From Halolamina pelagica (GTDB lineage: Archaea; Halobacteriota; Halobacteria; Halobacteriales; Haloferacaceae): a stretch of 64,000 nucleotides of DNA. The DNA lies in NCBI RefSeq assembly GCF_001307315.1, contig NZ_LGUC01000001.1, positions 1,984,001-2,048,000 on the forward strand. The letters run 5' to 3'. The notes under the pieces were generated by a model that did not search any database, was not told where the DNA came from, and was given only the letters and a program-made list of their open reading frames with translations. The position numbers and the translations under genes are program-made. Of the stretch, positions 1 to 8,675 are shown piece by piece (the stretch's first letter is position 1; every line of letters starts with the position of its first letter).

Positions 1-204
1 GAGCAGCGAGACGCCGAGGAAGAACAGCACCAGCTCGACCCCGAACCAGCCGACGCCGAACGCGAACGAGACGACACCGCTGCCGACGAACACGACCAGC
101 GTGAACGCCAGCCCGTACACGAGCGCGTCGACGGCCTGGCGCAGTCGGAAGCGCGCGCCGCTGTCCGCGGGCGGGCGGCCTGGAGGGCGCCAGTCGTCGC
201 TCAT
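1..204 (-). CDS. Small membrane protein, partial at window edge
   Basis: The N-terminal 68 residues of a gene that runs off the left edge. A short polar N-terminus ([12 protein letters not shown]) is followed by two strongly hydrophobic stretches rich in Val, Phe, Gly and Leu, so this is an integral membrane protein. Its ATG overlaps the stop of the upstream ABC ATPase by one base (TGATG), which implies translational coupling and makes it the last visible member of the peptide-transporter operon. I do not recognise the family; a role in the transporter is inferred only from position. Confidence 0.6.
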   Translation of the reverse strand, partial: MSDDWRPPGRPPADSGARFRLRQAVDALVYGLAFTLVVFVGSGVVSFAFGVGWFGVELVLFFLGVSLL

Positions 205-1552
205 CACTCCGCGTCGCCGACGGACGGGCCGACCGCCGCGGGCTCGTCGTACTCGTCGTCGTGGCGGTGACAGCGGCTCTCACGCCCCGTAGCGTCGACG
301 CCGTGTGCCGTCGGCTGCTCGTGGTCACAGACGCTGCCCAGCTCCGCACGGAGGTGCTCGAGCGCGGCGTCCTCGTCGCCGTCGCGGGCGAGATCGCTCG
401 CGCGCTCGACCGGCTCCCGGATCGATCCGGGTAGCTCCCGGTCGGCGAACAGCTCGTCGACCACCTCGTCGACGGTGGCAAAGCGCGTCTCGAAGCCGAG
501 GAGCCCCCTGGCCCGCTCCGAGAGCGAGCGCTCCGCACGGCCGCGGGCCCGCAGCGTCTCCCGGAACACCTCGATCGCCTCCCACGTCTCGTCGTCGACC
601 GCCTCGAACCCCTCGGGGCGGATCTTGACCGGACAGCGCGTCGAGAACGGACAGCCAGTCGGCGGGTCGCGCGGGCTCGGCGGGGTTCCGCGGAGGGTCA
701 TCCGGTCGATCTCGGCGGTCGGATCCGGCTCGGGCACGGCAGACAGCAGCGCCCGTGTGTAGGGGTTCGCCGGGTCGTCGAACAGCTCCTCGGTCGGGCC
801 GAGCTCCATCACGTTGCCGAGGTACATCACGGCGACGCGGTCACAGATGTGCTCGACGACGCTCAGGTCGTGGGCGATGAACAGGTAGGTGAGCCCCAGC
901 TCCGCCTGTAAGTCCATCAGGAGGTTCAGAATCTGGGCCTGGACGCTCACGTCCAGCGCGGAGACGGGCTCGTCGAGCACGACGAACTCCGGCTCCAAGG
1001 CCAGTGCGCGGGCGATGCCGACGCGCTGGCGTTGGCCACCGGAGAACTGGTGGGGTAACGGTAGTAGTGCTCCTCCTGCAGGCCGACTTTCTCCAGCAGG
1101 CTGCGCACGCGAGCGCGGCGCTCGGCGGGCGTCCCCCAGTCGTGGACGTCGAGCGGTTCGCGGACGATCTCGCCGACGGTCATCCGGTCGTTCAGGCTGG
1201 ACTCGGGGTCCTGGAACACCACCTGGGCGTTCCGGCGCCACGCCTGCAGGTCCTCGCCGGAGAGTTGGGTCACGTCGTCGTCGCCCACGCGGACCTCGCC
1301 GCCCGTGGCGGCTTCGAGCCGGACCAGCGTCCGACCGAGCGTGGTTTTCCCACAGCCCGACTCGCCGACGATGCCCAGCGTCTCGCCTTTCTTCACGTCG
1401 AAGCTGACGCCGTCGACGGCTTTCACGGGCTGGCCCCCGATGAGCTCGCCGGACTCGTAGTACGTCCGGAGGTCACGCACCGAGAGCAGCGTCTCGCCGG
1501 GGTCACAGTCCAGCCCGGCGAGCCCGGTCGCCCCGCGCTCCTGCTGGCTCAT
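204..1552 (-). CDS. Peptide ABC transporter ATP-binding protein, DppF/OppF type (one frameshift)
   Basis: Cytoplasmic ATPase that energises uptake of oligopeptides or related solutes, the second of two in this operon. Walker A (GESGCGKTT) lies near residues 63-71, followed by a Q-loop (VVFQDPESS), signature (FSGGQRQRV), Walker B (FVVLDEP) and H-loop (FIAHD). The C-terminal oligopeptide-transporter extension (CPFSTRCPV) is present, then an unusually long tail with several His and Cys near the end. The reading frame breaks at the G run 1052-1055; one added base joins both halves into 449 residues. The start overlaps the preceding ATPase stop by four bases (ATGA). The peptide substrate is inferred from family only. 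Confidence 0.9.
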
Positions 1553-2676
1553 CGCGAATCACCTCCGGCGTCGTCGGCACCGACGTGGGGTTGTGCGGCC
1601 TCGCCGGCATGGCGATCGACCGCCTGCTCCCGGGGCTCGTCCTCGGGGTAGAGCAGACAGGCGGCGGTGTGGTCGTCGACGCCCTCGGTCGCGACGGGGA
1701 CCGCCTCCGGGTGGACCTCCCGGCAGGCGTCGAACGCCTCGGGACAGCGCGGCGCGAACCGGCAGTCCGTCGCGGGCGCGTTCGGCGTCGGCACCTCGCC
1801 CTCGATCGTCTCGAGCCGCTCCGCGCCGCGCTGGGTGCTCGGGATCGAGCGCAGCAGCCCCCGGGTGTAGGGGTGGCGCGGGTTCTCGAACAGCTCCACG
1901 ACCGGCGCCTGTTCGACGACCTCGCCGGCGTACATGACGGCGACGCGGTCACAGACCTCCGCGATGACGCCCATGTCGTGGGTGATGAACAGGATCGCCA
2001 GCCCGTGTTCCTCCTGGAGCTCCGCGAGCAGTTCGAGGATCTGGGCCTGGATCGTCACGTCCAGCGCCGTCGTCGGCTCGTCACAGATCAGCAGATCCGG
2101 ATCGCACGCGAGCGCCATCGCGATCACGGCACGCTGGCGCATCCCGCCGGAGAACTCGTGGGGGTACTCAGACACCCGGCGGGCGGCGTCCGGGATCCCC
2201 ACGTCCTCCAGCAGTTCGATCGCCTTCTCGGTGGCGTCCATGCCCGAGAGCCCGCGGTGTAGCGAGAGCGCCTCCTCGATCTGGTTGCCGACGGTGTAGA
2301 CGGGGTTGAGCGTCGACAGCGGGTCCTGGAACACCATCGCGACGCCGCCGCCGCGGACGCGCTCGTACTGCTTCTCGCTCAGCCCGGTCAGTTCCCGGCC
2401 GTCGAACCGGATGGAACTGTCGGGCAGGAGTTCGCCCGGCGAGTCCACCAGCCCCATGATGGAGCGAGCGGTGACGGACTTCCCCGAGCCGGACTCGCCG
2501 ACGAGCCCGAGCGTCTCGCCCTCGGCGATCCCGAAGGAGACGCCGTCGACGGCGCGGATCGTCTCGCGCTCGGTGTGGAACACGGTCTGGAGGTTCTCGA
2601 CCTCCAGCAGGCGGTCGTCGCCGGCCTCCGCGGCAGCCCCGGCGTCGGCGGCCGATCGCGACGGATCGGCAGCCAT
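1549..2676 (-). CDS. Peptide ABC transporter ATP-binding protein, DppD/OppD type
   Basis: First ATPase of the peptide importer, 375 residues and intact. It shows Walker A (GESGSGKSVT), Q-loop (FQDPLSTLNPV), signature (EFSGGMRQRAV), Walker B (LLICDEPTTALD), H-loop (FITHDMG) and the C-terminal oligopeptide domain with CRFAPRCP. The start at 2676 (MAADPSRS) is preferred over upstream in-frame codons because its ATG overlaps the repaired stop of the permease gene by one base (TGATG). DppD and DppF proteins of this family pair as a heterodimer under the two permeases. Confidence 0.92.
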   Translation of the reverse strand: MAADPSRSAADAGAAAEAGDDRLLEVENLQTVFHTERETIRAVDGVSFGIAEGETLGLVGESGSGKSVTARSIMGLVDSPGELLPDSSIRFDGRELTGLSEKQYERVRGGGVAMVFQDPLSTLNPVYTVGNQIEEALSLHRGLSGMDATEKAIELLEDVGIPDAARRVSEYPHEFSGGMRQRAVIAMALACDPDLLICDEPTTALDVTIQAQILELLAELQEEHGLAILFITHDMGVIAEVCDRVAVMYAGEVVEQAPVVELFENPRHPYTRGLLRSIPSTQRGAERLETIEGEVPTPNAPATDCRFAPRCPEAFDACREVHPEAVPVATEGVDDHTAACLLYPEDEPREQAVDRHAGEAAQPHVGADDAGGDSR

Positions 2677-4135
2677 CAGGCACCACCCCTGCGGCCGCGG
2701 ACTGATCCTGTTGCCCGGTGTCGACGTCGCTCTGTGGGTCGATCGCGTCGCGGATCCCGTCACCCAGGGCGTTGAAGCCCGTGACGACGATCACGATCAG
2801 GATTCCGGGGAGGAGCGAGATGTGCCACGAGGGCGTGGCGACGTACGGCTGGCCCGCGCTGACCGCCCGTCCCCACTCGGGCGTGGGGGCGTTGATCCCC
2901 AGCCCGAGGAAGGAGAGCCCGGCGACGCCGATGATGACGCCCCCAGCGTGAGCGAGGCGTAGATCAGCAGGTAGCCCACCACGTACGGGAGCATGTGTTT
3001 CCGCATCGTAACCGAGGGGCGCTGCCCGAAGCTCTTGGCGGCGTCGATCCACTCCCGCTCGGAGACCTGGAGTGCGGGGCCACGCACCGCCCGCCAGAGC
3101 CCGGGCCAGCCCGTCAGCCCGAACAGGAGCGCGAGCACGACACCCCGTTGTAGAGGTTCGCCAGCCAGGTGCCCGAAAGGACGAACGAGGCGAGCATGAT
3201 CACCAGCAGTTGGGGCATCGCCTGGATCGAGTCGCTCGTGATCACGATCCCCAGATCGACCAGCCCCTTGTAGTACGCCGTCGCGAGCGCGAACACGACC
3301 GCGGCCCCGCCCGCGAGCGCGAGGCTCGCGACGCCGATGAACAGCGACACCCGCGCCCCGGCCGCCATGAACGTGAACAAGTCCTTCCCGCTCGGCAAGG
3401 TTCCGAAGGGGTGGAAGCGGTCGTACTGGTCGTAGCTCAGCGGGCCGACGTTCTCGCCGCCCTGGCCGCGGGACTGGGCGTCGCCGTTGGCGTCGCCGAC
3501 GTACATCTCCTCGACGCCGCCGGTCTCCTCGCTGTAGTACTCGATGGTGTGGAGGTACGGGTCGGCGATGTTGGCGTCGACGGTCGTCGGGCCGAGCGCC
3601 GGCGCGAACACCGCAAGCACGACGAAGGCGAAGATGATCGCCAGCCCGAACAGCCCCAGGAGTGGTTGCGGAAGCGCCCGACCATGTCGTCGACGGGCGC
3701 CCAGTTGGCGTGGCGGTAGTTGTCGCGGTAGACGAGGTAGCTCCACCAGCCGACGAGCAGCCAGACGAACCCGTAGGCGTAGATCAGCACGACACGGATC
3801 GCCCACGCGACCGCCGGCGAGAGCCCCATGAACGTCCCCTCCCACTCGCCGGAGGGGAGCTGGTAGCCGGCGTTGTCGATCACCGAGCGCGAGAGCAGCG
3901 TCGGGAGGCCGGCGAGCGCGTCGCCGACGCCCGCGAGCGTCGCCGCGACCCCCTGCACGAAGCCGGGCAGCGCCGCACCGACGGCGTCCCACGGGAGGCT
4001 CATCACGAGGTTCGCGAGCGCGCCGAACTCGACGGCGACCAGGGCGGCGACGACCGCGAACACGCGAAGCGCGGGGCCGGGCTCGTCGGTCAGCCGTTCG
4101 CGAAGCGTCGCGTCCTCGTCGTCGACGACGCTCAT
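2676..4135 (-). CDS. Peptide ABC transporter permease, DppC type with long N-terminal extension (four frameshifts)
   Basis: Membrane permease subunit. After repair it is 487 residues. The C-terminal ~300 residues are the usual DppC core: a first helix after GRFRNHSWGLFGL, a periplasmic-side loop, and the binding-protein-dependent permease domain with the EAA-type segment near EWIDAAKSFGQ. The first ~170 residues are extra for this family and contain several hydrophobic segments (for example VFAVVAALVAVEF and VLIYAYGFVWLLVGWW). Breaks sit at C runs 3654-3657, 3143-3146, 2940-2944 and 2686-2689, each one base short. Start overlaps the DppB stop by four bases (ATGA). Confidence 0.88.
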
Positions 4136-5146
4136 GCGCCATCACCCCCGTAGCCGACGCGGGGATCGATCAACGTGTACAGCAGGTCCTGGACGATGTT
4201 GATCCCGACCGAGAGCAGGATGAAGAAGAACATCAGCGAGCCCACCAGCGGCAGGTCGGCGTTGATCGTCGCCGCGTAGAACAGGTAGCCGAGCCCGTTG
4301 ATGCTGAACACGGTCTCGACGAGCACGCTGCCGCCGAGGAGCAGGAACGCCTCGCCGGTGATGATCGGCACCAGCGGGATGAGCGCGTTCCGGAACACGT
4401 GTTTGTAGACGATCTTCCGGCCGGGGACGCCCTTCGCGCGGGCCGTTTCGACGTAGTTCTCGTTTTTCGTCTCCAGTACCGCAGTCCGGCCGATCCGCAT
4501 CTCGTTGCCCATCGACGCCGACCCGAGGACGAGCGCGGCGGGCAAGATAGCCTTGAACGCCCCGAGGAAGTTCCGGGGGCCCAGAGTTCGGAGAGATCCG
4601 GCGGCGTGACGATGTTCGTCTCGACGAGCCAGGACTCCCACTGGAAGCCGAACAGCTGTTCGGACTGGGTCAGGACCGCCACGAAGATCACCGCGAGCCA
4701 GAAGTTGGGCATCGCCCGCCAGACGATGCCGCCGAAGGACGCGACGTAGTCGCTCAGCGTGTTGGGGTTGAGGCCGGCGTAGAACCCCAGCGGCAGCCCC
4801 ACGAACAGCGGGAGCATCACCGACCAGAACCCGAGCCAGATAGTTCGGGGGCGTAGACGCCGATCAGCTCCCAGACCGGCCGGCCGCGGTTGACGACCCA
4901 CGAGTAGCCGAACTGCAGCGTGAACAGATCACCGAGGTAGTCGACGTACTGGAGCCAGAGTGGTTGGTCGAGTCCGAGGCTCCGCCGCACGGACTGGTAC
5001 GCCTCGGTGTCACCCGACGCCCCGATCACCGCCGCCGCCGGATCGATCGGCCCCATCCGGAGAATGACGAAGGTGATGGTAGTCCCGAAGAAGACGATCG
5101 GGATCATCAGGAGGACCCTGCGCGCGAAGTAACTCCAGCGACTCAT
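4132..5146 (-). CDS. Peptide ABC transporter permease, DppB type (two frameshifts)
   Basis: First gene of the permease and ATPase operon, 338 residues after repair. The N-terminus (MSRWSYFARRVLLMIPIVFFG) and the EAA loop region (ETARAKGVPGRKIVYKHVFRNA) are typical of DppB. It forms the translocation channel together with the DppC-type subunit. Breaks occur at G runs 4575-4579 and 4847-4851, each one base short. I chose ATG at 5146 over the upstream in-frame codon because a TATA-like element (TTAATA on the top strand) lies about 28 bases upstream, as expected for a leaderless haloarchaeal message. Confidence 0.9.
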
Positions 5147-5170
5147 TCGTGGGCGGATCAATTAGCCGCC

Positions 5171-5219
5171 CGTTAATACGTCTTCCCCAGCCGTCCGAAT
5201 CGCCTGGGGGAACGTATTT
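5171..5219. promoter_or_regulatory. Symmetric divergent promoter/operator between dppB- and dppA-type genes
   Basis: An interrupted inverted repeat fills this interval: arm one is AATACGTCTTCCCCAG (5175-5190), arm two CTGGGGGAACGTATT (5204-5218). Each outer arm carries the AACGTATT sequence that would be the TATA-like box for one of the two divergent genes. The left box sits about 28 bases from the permease ATG; the right box would give the binding-protein gene a leader of about 40 bases. A dimeric regulator binding here could control both directions; that is inference. Confidence 0.5.
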
Positions 5220-5284
5220 CTCCTCAGAAACGAGCCTTGTGAAACCACCGCAACACCTAACCGTTGGCTCAAACAGAAACGGGT

Positions 5285-7138
5285 ATGGCTGATTCAGACG
5301 AACTGCAACGACGGCAGTTCCTCAAAGCGACAGGCGGGCTGGCGGCCGCGGGGGCGCTCGCGGGCTGTACCGATGGCGGCGAGGAGACGCCGCCGGGCGA
5401 ACTGGGAACCGACACGGACACCGACACCGAGACCAGCGGCGACGACACGCCGGCCGGGAGCGACGATCAGACGACGCTCCGGCTCATCAACGAGTCGGCG
5501 AACACGCTCGATCCGATCGCGACCGTGCTCACGACGGAGTCCGAGAAGGTCGCCCAGATGTTCGACGGGCTCGTGGGCAAGCCCCACGGAACCGCGGACG
5601 TGACCAACGCGATCGCCGAGAGCGTCGACGTCTCCGACGACGGCACCGTCTACACGTTCTCGCTTCGGGAGAACGTGGTCGCGCACAACGGCGACGAGGT
5701 CACCGCCGACGCGGTCGTCTACTCCTGGGAGCGACTGGCCGGGTCGAGCAACTCCACCTCGGACTACGTGCTGCTCGGCGACCTCGGCGTGGAACACGAG
5801 ACCGACGACGAGGGGAACTACGTCCCCGGCAGCCTCGGCGTCGAGGCCGTCGACGAGTACACCGTCGAAGTGACGCTCTCCTCGCCGTACTACGCCGGCA
5901 TCGACATCATGGCCGACTCCTCGTTCGTCATCGTGCCGGAGGGGATCGTCGGCGACATCGACGGGTACGACGGCCAGATAGCCTACGACGAGTTCACCAG
6001 CGAGCCCGTCGGCACCGGGCCCTTCGAGTTCGAGAACTGGAGCCCCGACAACGAGGCGTCGGTGGTCGCGTTCGACGACTACTACGGCGACGAACCGAGC
6101 ATCGACCGGGTCCACTGGCAGGTGATCGCCGACCCCAACGCCCAGTTCAACTACGCGATGAACCGGAACGTCGACGCGTTCCCCATCCCCAACGCACAGT
6201 ACGACCCGGGGAAGGTCACCGTCGACGAGACCGACGACATCGGCCGCCAGATCGGGACGTACGGCCCGCTCCAGAACGACGAGACCGTCGACTACCTCCG
6301 GATCGCCGGGCTCTCGACCAGCTTCATGCTGTTCAACACGAACAACGTGATCGAGCCGGCCCGGAAGGCGGTCGCGTACGTGATGAACCACGAGGAGTTG
6401 GCCGACGACGCGTACAAGGGACGCCAGACGCCGGGCTACCACATGACGCCGAAGTCGCTCTGGCCGGGCGGCCCGGAGGCCGCCGAGGAGCACGCCCGCG
6501 AGAACTACCCCTACGGCTACAACGAGTCCGACATCGAGTCCGCCCGCCAGCTGATGGAGGAGGCCGGTTACAGTCAGGACGACCCGTACGAGTTCGAGAT
6601 CATCAACACCCCCGGCTCGACCAACAGCCAGATCGCCGGGGACCTGCGTGACCAGCTCTCGGCCGCCCACATCGAACTCACGATCAACACCGCGGAGTTC
6701 TCGACGCTGCTCGACCGCGAGTTCGCGGGCAACCGCGACTCCGGGCTCGGCTCCTGGGGGATGGCGTGGGCCGACCCGATGAACGTGCTCGCGCTGCTGT
6801 ACCCGCCGAACACGCAAACCACCAACCAGGAGGGCGTCGACGCGCCGCCGCTCGTCGGCCTGAACTGGACCGAGACCGACGCCTCCCAGCGCGCCCGCGA
6901 GGCCTGGCAGACGATGCAGAACAACAAGCGTGACACCGAGGCGGACCGGCAGGCGCGCGCCGAGGCGATCCGCAAGCTCGAGGAGGCCAACTGGGAGGAC
7001 TGTGCGCTGATCAACTACGGCTACCCCGCAAACGAGCGGTTCAGCTACGACTGGGTGGACATGCCGCAGTTCGGCCAGCTCGGCGCGCTCGGCAAGTACA
7101 GCGACGTCGAGATCGACACCGACGCCCAGCCCAACTGA
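5285..7138 (+). CDS. Peptide ABC transporter substrate-binding lipoprotein (SBP family 5)
   Basis: Extracellular solute-binding protein of the importer, about 617 residues. The N-terminus carries a twin-arginine motif (QRRQFLKATGG), a hydrophobic stretch and a lipobox (LAGC), so it should be folded in the cytoplasm, exported by Tat and lipid-anchored. A Thr/Asp-rich linker follows, then the family 5 fold (SVDVSDDGTVYTFSLRENV; later GTGPFEFENW). ATG 5285 is chosen over an in-frame TTG at 5264 because it places the Tat motif at the usual distance. It is divergent from the permease operon. Confidence 0.93.
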   Translation: MADSDELQRRQFLKATGGLAAAGALAGCTDGGEETPPGELGTDTDTDTETSGDDTPAGSDDQTTLRLINESANTLDPIATVLTTESEKVAQMFDGLVGKPHGTADVTNAIAESVDVSDDGTVYTFSLRENVVAHNGDEVTADAVVYSWERLAGSSNSTSDYVLLGDLGVEHETDDEGNYVPGSLGVEAVDEYTVEVTLSSPYYAGIDIMADSSFVIVPEGIVGDIDGYDGQIAYDEFTSEPVGTGPFEFENWSPDNEASVVAFDDYYGDEPSIDRVHWQVIADPNAQFNYAMNRNVDAFPIPNAQYDPGKVTVDETDDIGRQIGTYGPLQNDETVDYLRIAGLSTSFMLFNTNNVIEPARKAVAYVMNHEELADDAYKGRQTPGYHMTPKSLWPGGPEAAEEHARENYPYGYNESDIESARQLMEEAGYSQDDPYEFEIINTPGSTNSQIAGDLRDQLSAAHIELTINTAEFSTLLDREFAGNRDSGLGSWGMAWADPMNVLALLYPPNTQTTNQEGVDAPPLVGLNWTETDASQRAREAWQTMQNNKRDTEADRQARAEAIRKLEEANWEDCALINYGYPANERFSYDWVDMPQFGQLGALGKYSDVEIDTDAQPN

Positions 7139-7146
7139 TCGGGGCC

Positions 7147-7154
7147 CTTTTTTA
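7147..7154 (+). terminator. T-rich terminator after substrate-binding gene
   Basis: A run of six T follows CCC nine bases after the stop of the solute-binding protein gene. Archaeal transcription commonly ends at such T tracts. The next gene is convergent, so the site is well placed. Confidence 0.5.
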
Positions 7155-7167
7155 AGAACGACCGCCG

Positions 7168-7491
7168 CTACTCCGCGTCGCGTTCCGCGAGGATCTGCTC
7201 GACGACCTCCTCGGGGTGGTCCGCGAGCACACGCACCGCGGCGTCGTGGAACTCCCGCCCGGTCACGTCGCGGATCCCGTGCTCCCGGCGCAGCAGCATC
7301 TCCACCTCGAACTCGGCGTCCTCGAGCGTCTCGAGGGTCTCGGGGCGGACGTAGATGCTCTTGGCCGTCGTCGCGTCGAACTCGAAGGCGGGGCCGCCGC
7401 CCTCCTCCGCTTCCTCATCGGCCGGTTCCTCGGCGTCGTCGGCGCCCTCGTCGGCATCTGAGAGGCCGGCGAATCGGTTGTCGTCAGGCAT
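7168..7491 (-). CDS. Small acidic partner of ParA, possible ribbon-helix-helix protein
   Basis: A 107-residue protein. The first ~40 residues are almost entirely Asp, Glu, Ala and Gly. The remainder (KSIYVRPETLETLEDAEFEV, then predicted helices ending VEQILAERDAE) has the strand-helix-helix look of small DNA-binding partners in archaeal partition cassettes. It overlaps the ParA gene end by eight bases and follows it on the same strand, the usual ATPase-then-adaptor order. DNA binding is inferred from context and residue pattern, not from a clear motif. Confidence 0.6.
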   Translation of the reverse strand: MPDDNRFAGLSDADEGADDAEEPADEEAEEGGGPAFEFDATTAKSIYVRPETLETLEDAEFEVEMLLRREHGIRDVTGREFHDAAVRVLADHPEEVVEQILAERDAE

Positions 7492-8296
7492 CGTTCTCCA
7501 CGATCTCGGCGAGTTGGTCGAGTCTGTCGAGCATGTCGTTGTCTGGGTCGTACTCCCGGAGCGTCTCTCCGTCCCGCCACGCCCGGCTGAACGCGATGCG
7601 GTGGCGGATCCCCGGCCCCGGGGAGTCGGGGTCGTCGAACTCGTCGGACTGGCAGAACGCCGGGAGATGTTCCTCGAACGGCGAGTCTTCCAGATCCTCG
7701 ATGATGCGTCGCTCCTCGTTGTTGCCCGAGAGGTCGTTCGGCACGACCGCGAGCAGCTCCAGCTCCACCTCGTTCCGGATGGGGACGACCTGCTGGTCCC
7801 ACATGCGCTCGAAGCCGCTGACGCTGGGCTCGCTCATCAACAGCGGCACGATGACGCTGCCCGTCCCGATCAGCGCCGCGTCCGAGAGCGGCCCGAGACT
7901 CGGCGGCGAGTCGACGACGATGTAGTCGTAGGCGTCGTCGAGCAGCGGTTCGACGATCCGGCGCCGGACCCACAGCATCCCGAACGTGGAGTTCCGGATG
8001 CGGTCCTCGATCTCGTCGAGATCCACGTGGGCCGGCAGCACGTCGAACGCGTCGCGTTCGACGACGACCTCCGACGCGTCGACGGGGTCGTCGTCGGTGA
8101 GCACGTCGCCGACGTGGGGGCTATCGCGCTCGTAGGCCGCCTTCAGGCCGACACCCTCCGTGGCGTTGCCCTGTTGGTCGAGGTCGACCAGCAACACGTC
8201 GTGGCCCCGGTCCGCGAGGGCGTCCGCGAGGTTGATCGCGATGGTGGTCTTGCCGACGCCGCCTTTCTGGAGCGAGACGCTGACCGCCCGCCCCAT
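7484..8296 (-). CDS. ParA/Soj family partition ATPase
   Basis: 270-residue P-loop ATPase of the ParA family, which forms ATP-dependent dimers on DNA and moves or positions cargo such as replicons. The deviant Walker A is complete (LQKGGVGKTTIAINLA, residues ~9-24), with Walker A' (LLVDLDQQGNAT) and Walker B (YIVVDSPPSLG). A possible Shine-Dalgarno (GAGGTGG) precedes the ATG. The downstream overlapping small protein is the likely adaptor. No ParB homologue is seen nearby. On a chromosome this could serve segregation or placement of another complex. Confidence 0.88.
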   Translation of the reverse strand: MGRAVSVSLQKGGVGKTTIAINLADALADRGHDVLLVDLDQQGNATEGVGLKAAYERDSPHVGDVLTDDDPVDASEVVVERDAFDVLPAHVDLDEIEDRIRNSTFGMLWVRRRIVEPLLDDAYDYIVVDSPPSLGPLSDAALIGTGSVIVPLLMSEPSVSGFERMWDQQVVPIRNEVELELLAVVPNDLSGNNEERRIIEDLEDSPFEEHLPAFCQSDEFDDPDSPGPGIRHRIAFSRAWRDGETLREYDPDNDMLDRLDQLAEIVENDA

Positions 8297-8373
8297 CAGG
8301 CAGCCACCTCACGGCGCGGGCGTCGTGTGTCCCGACGCGTCCCCCTTCGCACGACCGCTGCGTCCGGAAGCAT
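8296..8373 (-). CDS. Possible 25-residue leader ORF before parA
   Basis: A short ORF (MLPDAAVVRRGTRRD and on to EVAA) whose stop overlaps the ParA start by one base (TGATG). A TATA-like CTTAAG at 8399-8404 lies about 28 bases before its ATG, so a leaderless transcript would begin at this start codon. The ORF contains a five-G run; if that run is under-called as elsewhere in the window, the ORF would end earlier. It may simply be 5' leader of parA. Low certainty. Confidence 0.25.
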   Translation of the reverse strand: MLPDAAVVRRGTRRDTRRPRREVAA

Positions 8374-8675
8374 ACGTTCGATGCTCCGGCGGCGACTACT
8401 TAAGAGTTCTCACGATGCGTAGACCGTCGATACACGCTGGACATCTTCAAATTTCCAAAAATTTTGCTAGCCAACCCACGCCGCCTCACGGCCCACCGTT
8501 CGTTTTGCCCGACAAGCGGCGGATCCGTGCAGTAGACGGCTTCTCACGCGCGTTTCACCGCCAGAGCGGGATCGGGGCTGAATCGGCGGTAGCGCCGCTC
8601 ATCCCGACCAATTCGGCCGTGTCTTCGCTATCCTGTGGTTTTTACCGAACCCGGTGTTCGCTCAGTCCAACTGGG
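8374..8675. other. Intergenic region between parA and exchanger
   Basis: About 300 bases without a convincing gene. It holds the TATA-like element of the parA transcript (8399-8404) and one of the most AT-rich spots of the area, CAAATTTCCAAAAATTTTG (8448-8466), an imperfect palindrome that could be a partition site or operator. On the right is the TTTTTA box of the exchanger (8639-8644). The rest shows nothing recognisable. Confidence 0.5.
8639..8644 (+). promoter_or_regulatory. TATA-like box of exchanger gene
   Basis: TTTTTA in GC-rich surroundings, about 35 bases before the ATG at 8676, predicting a transcript that starts only a few bases before the coding sequence. Confidence 0.45.

Noticed and set aside
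204-4145. Interpretation of the peptide transporter genes as decayed pseudogenes
   Set aside because: All seven breaks are one-base deficits in G/C runs, operon overlaps (ATGA, TGATG) reappear after repair, and conserved motifs are intact on both sides of every break.
7168-8675. Replication origin or plasmid partition region
   Set aside because: No Orc1/Cdc6 gene and no obvious origin repeat family is present; the ParA cassette alone is not enough evidence.
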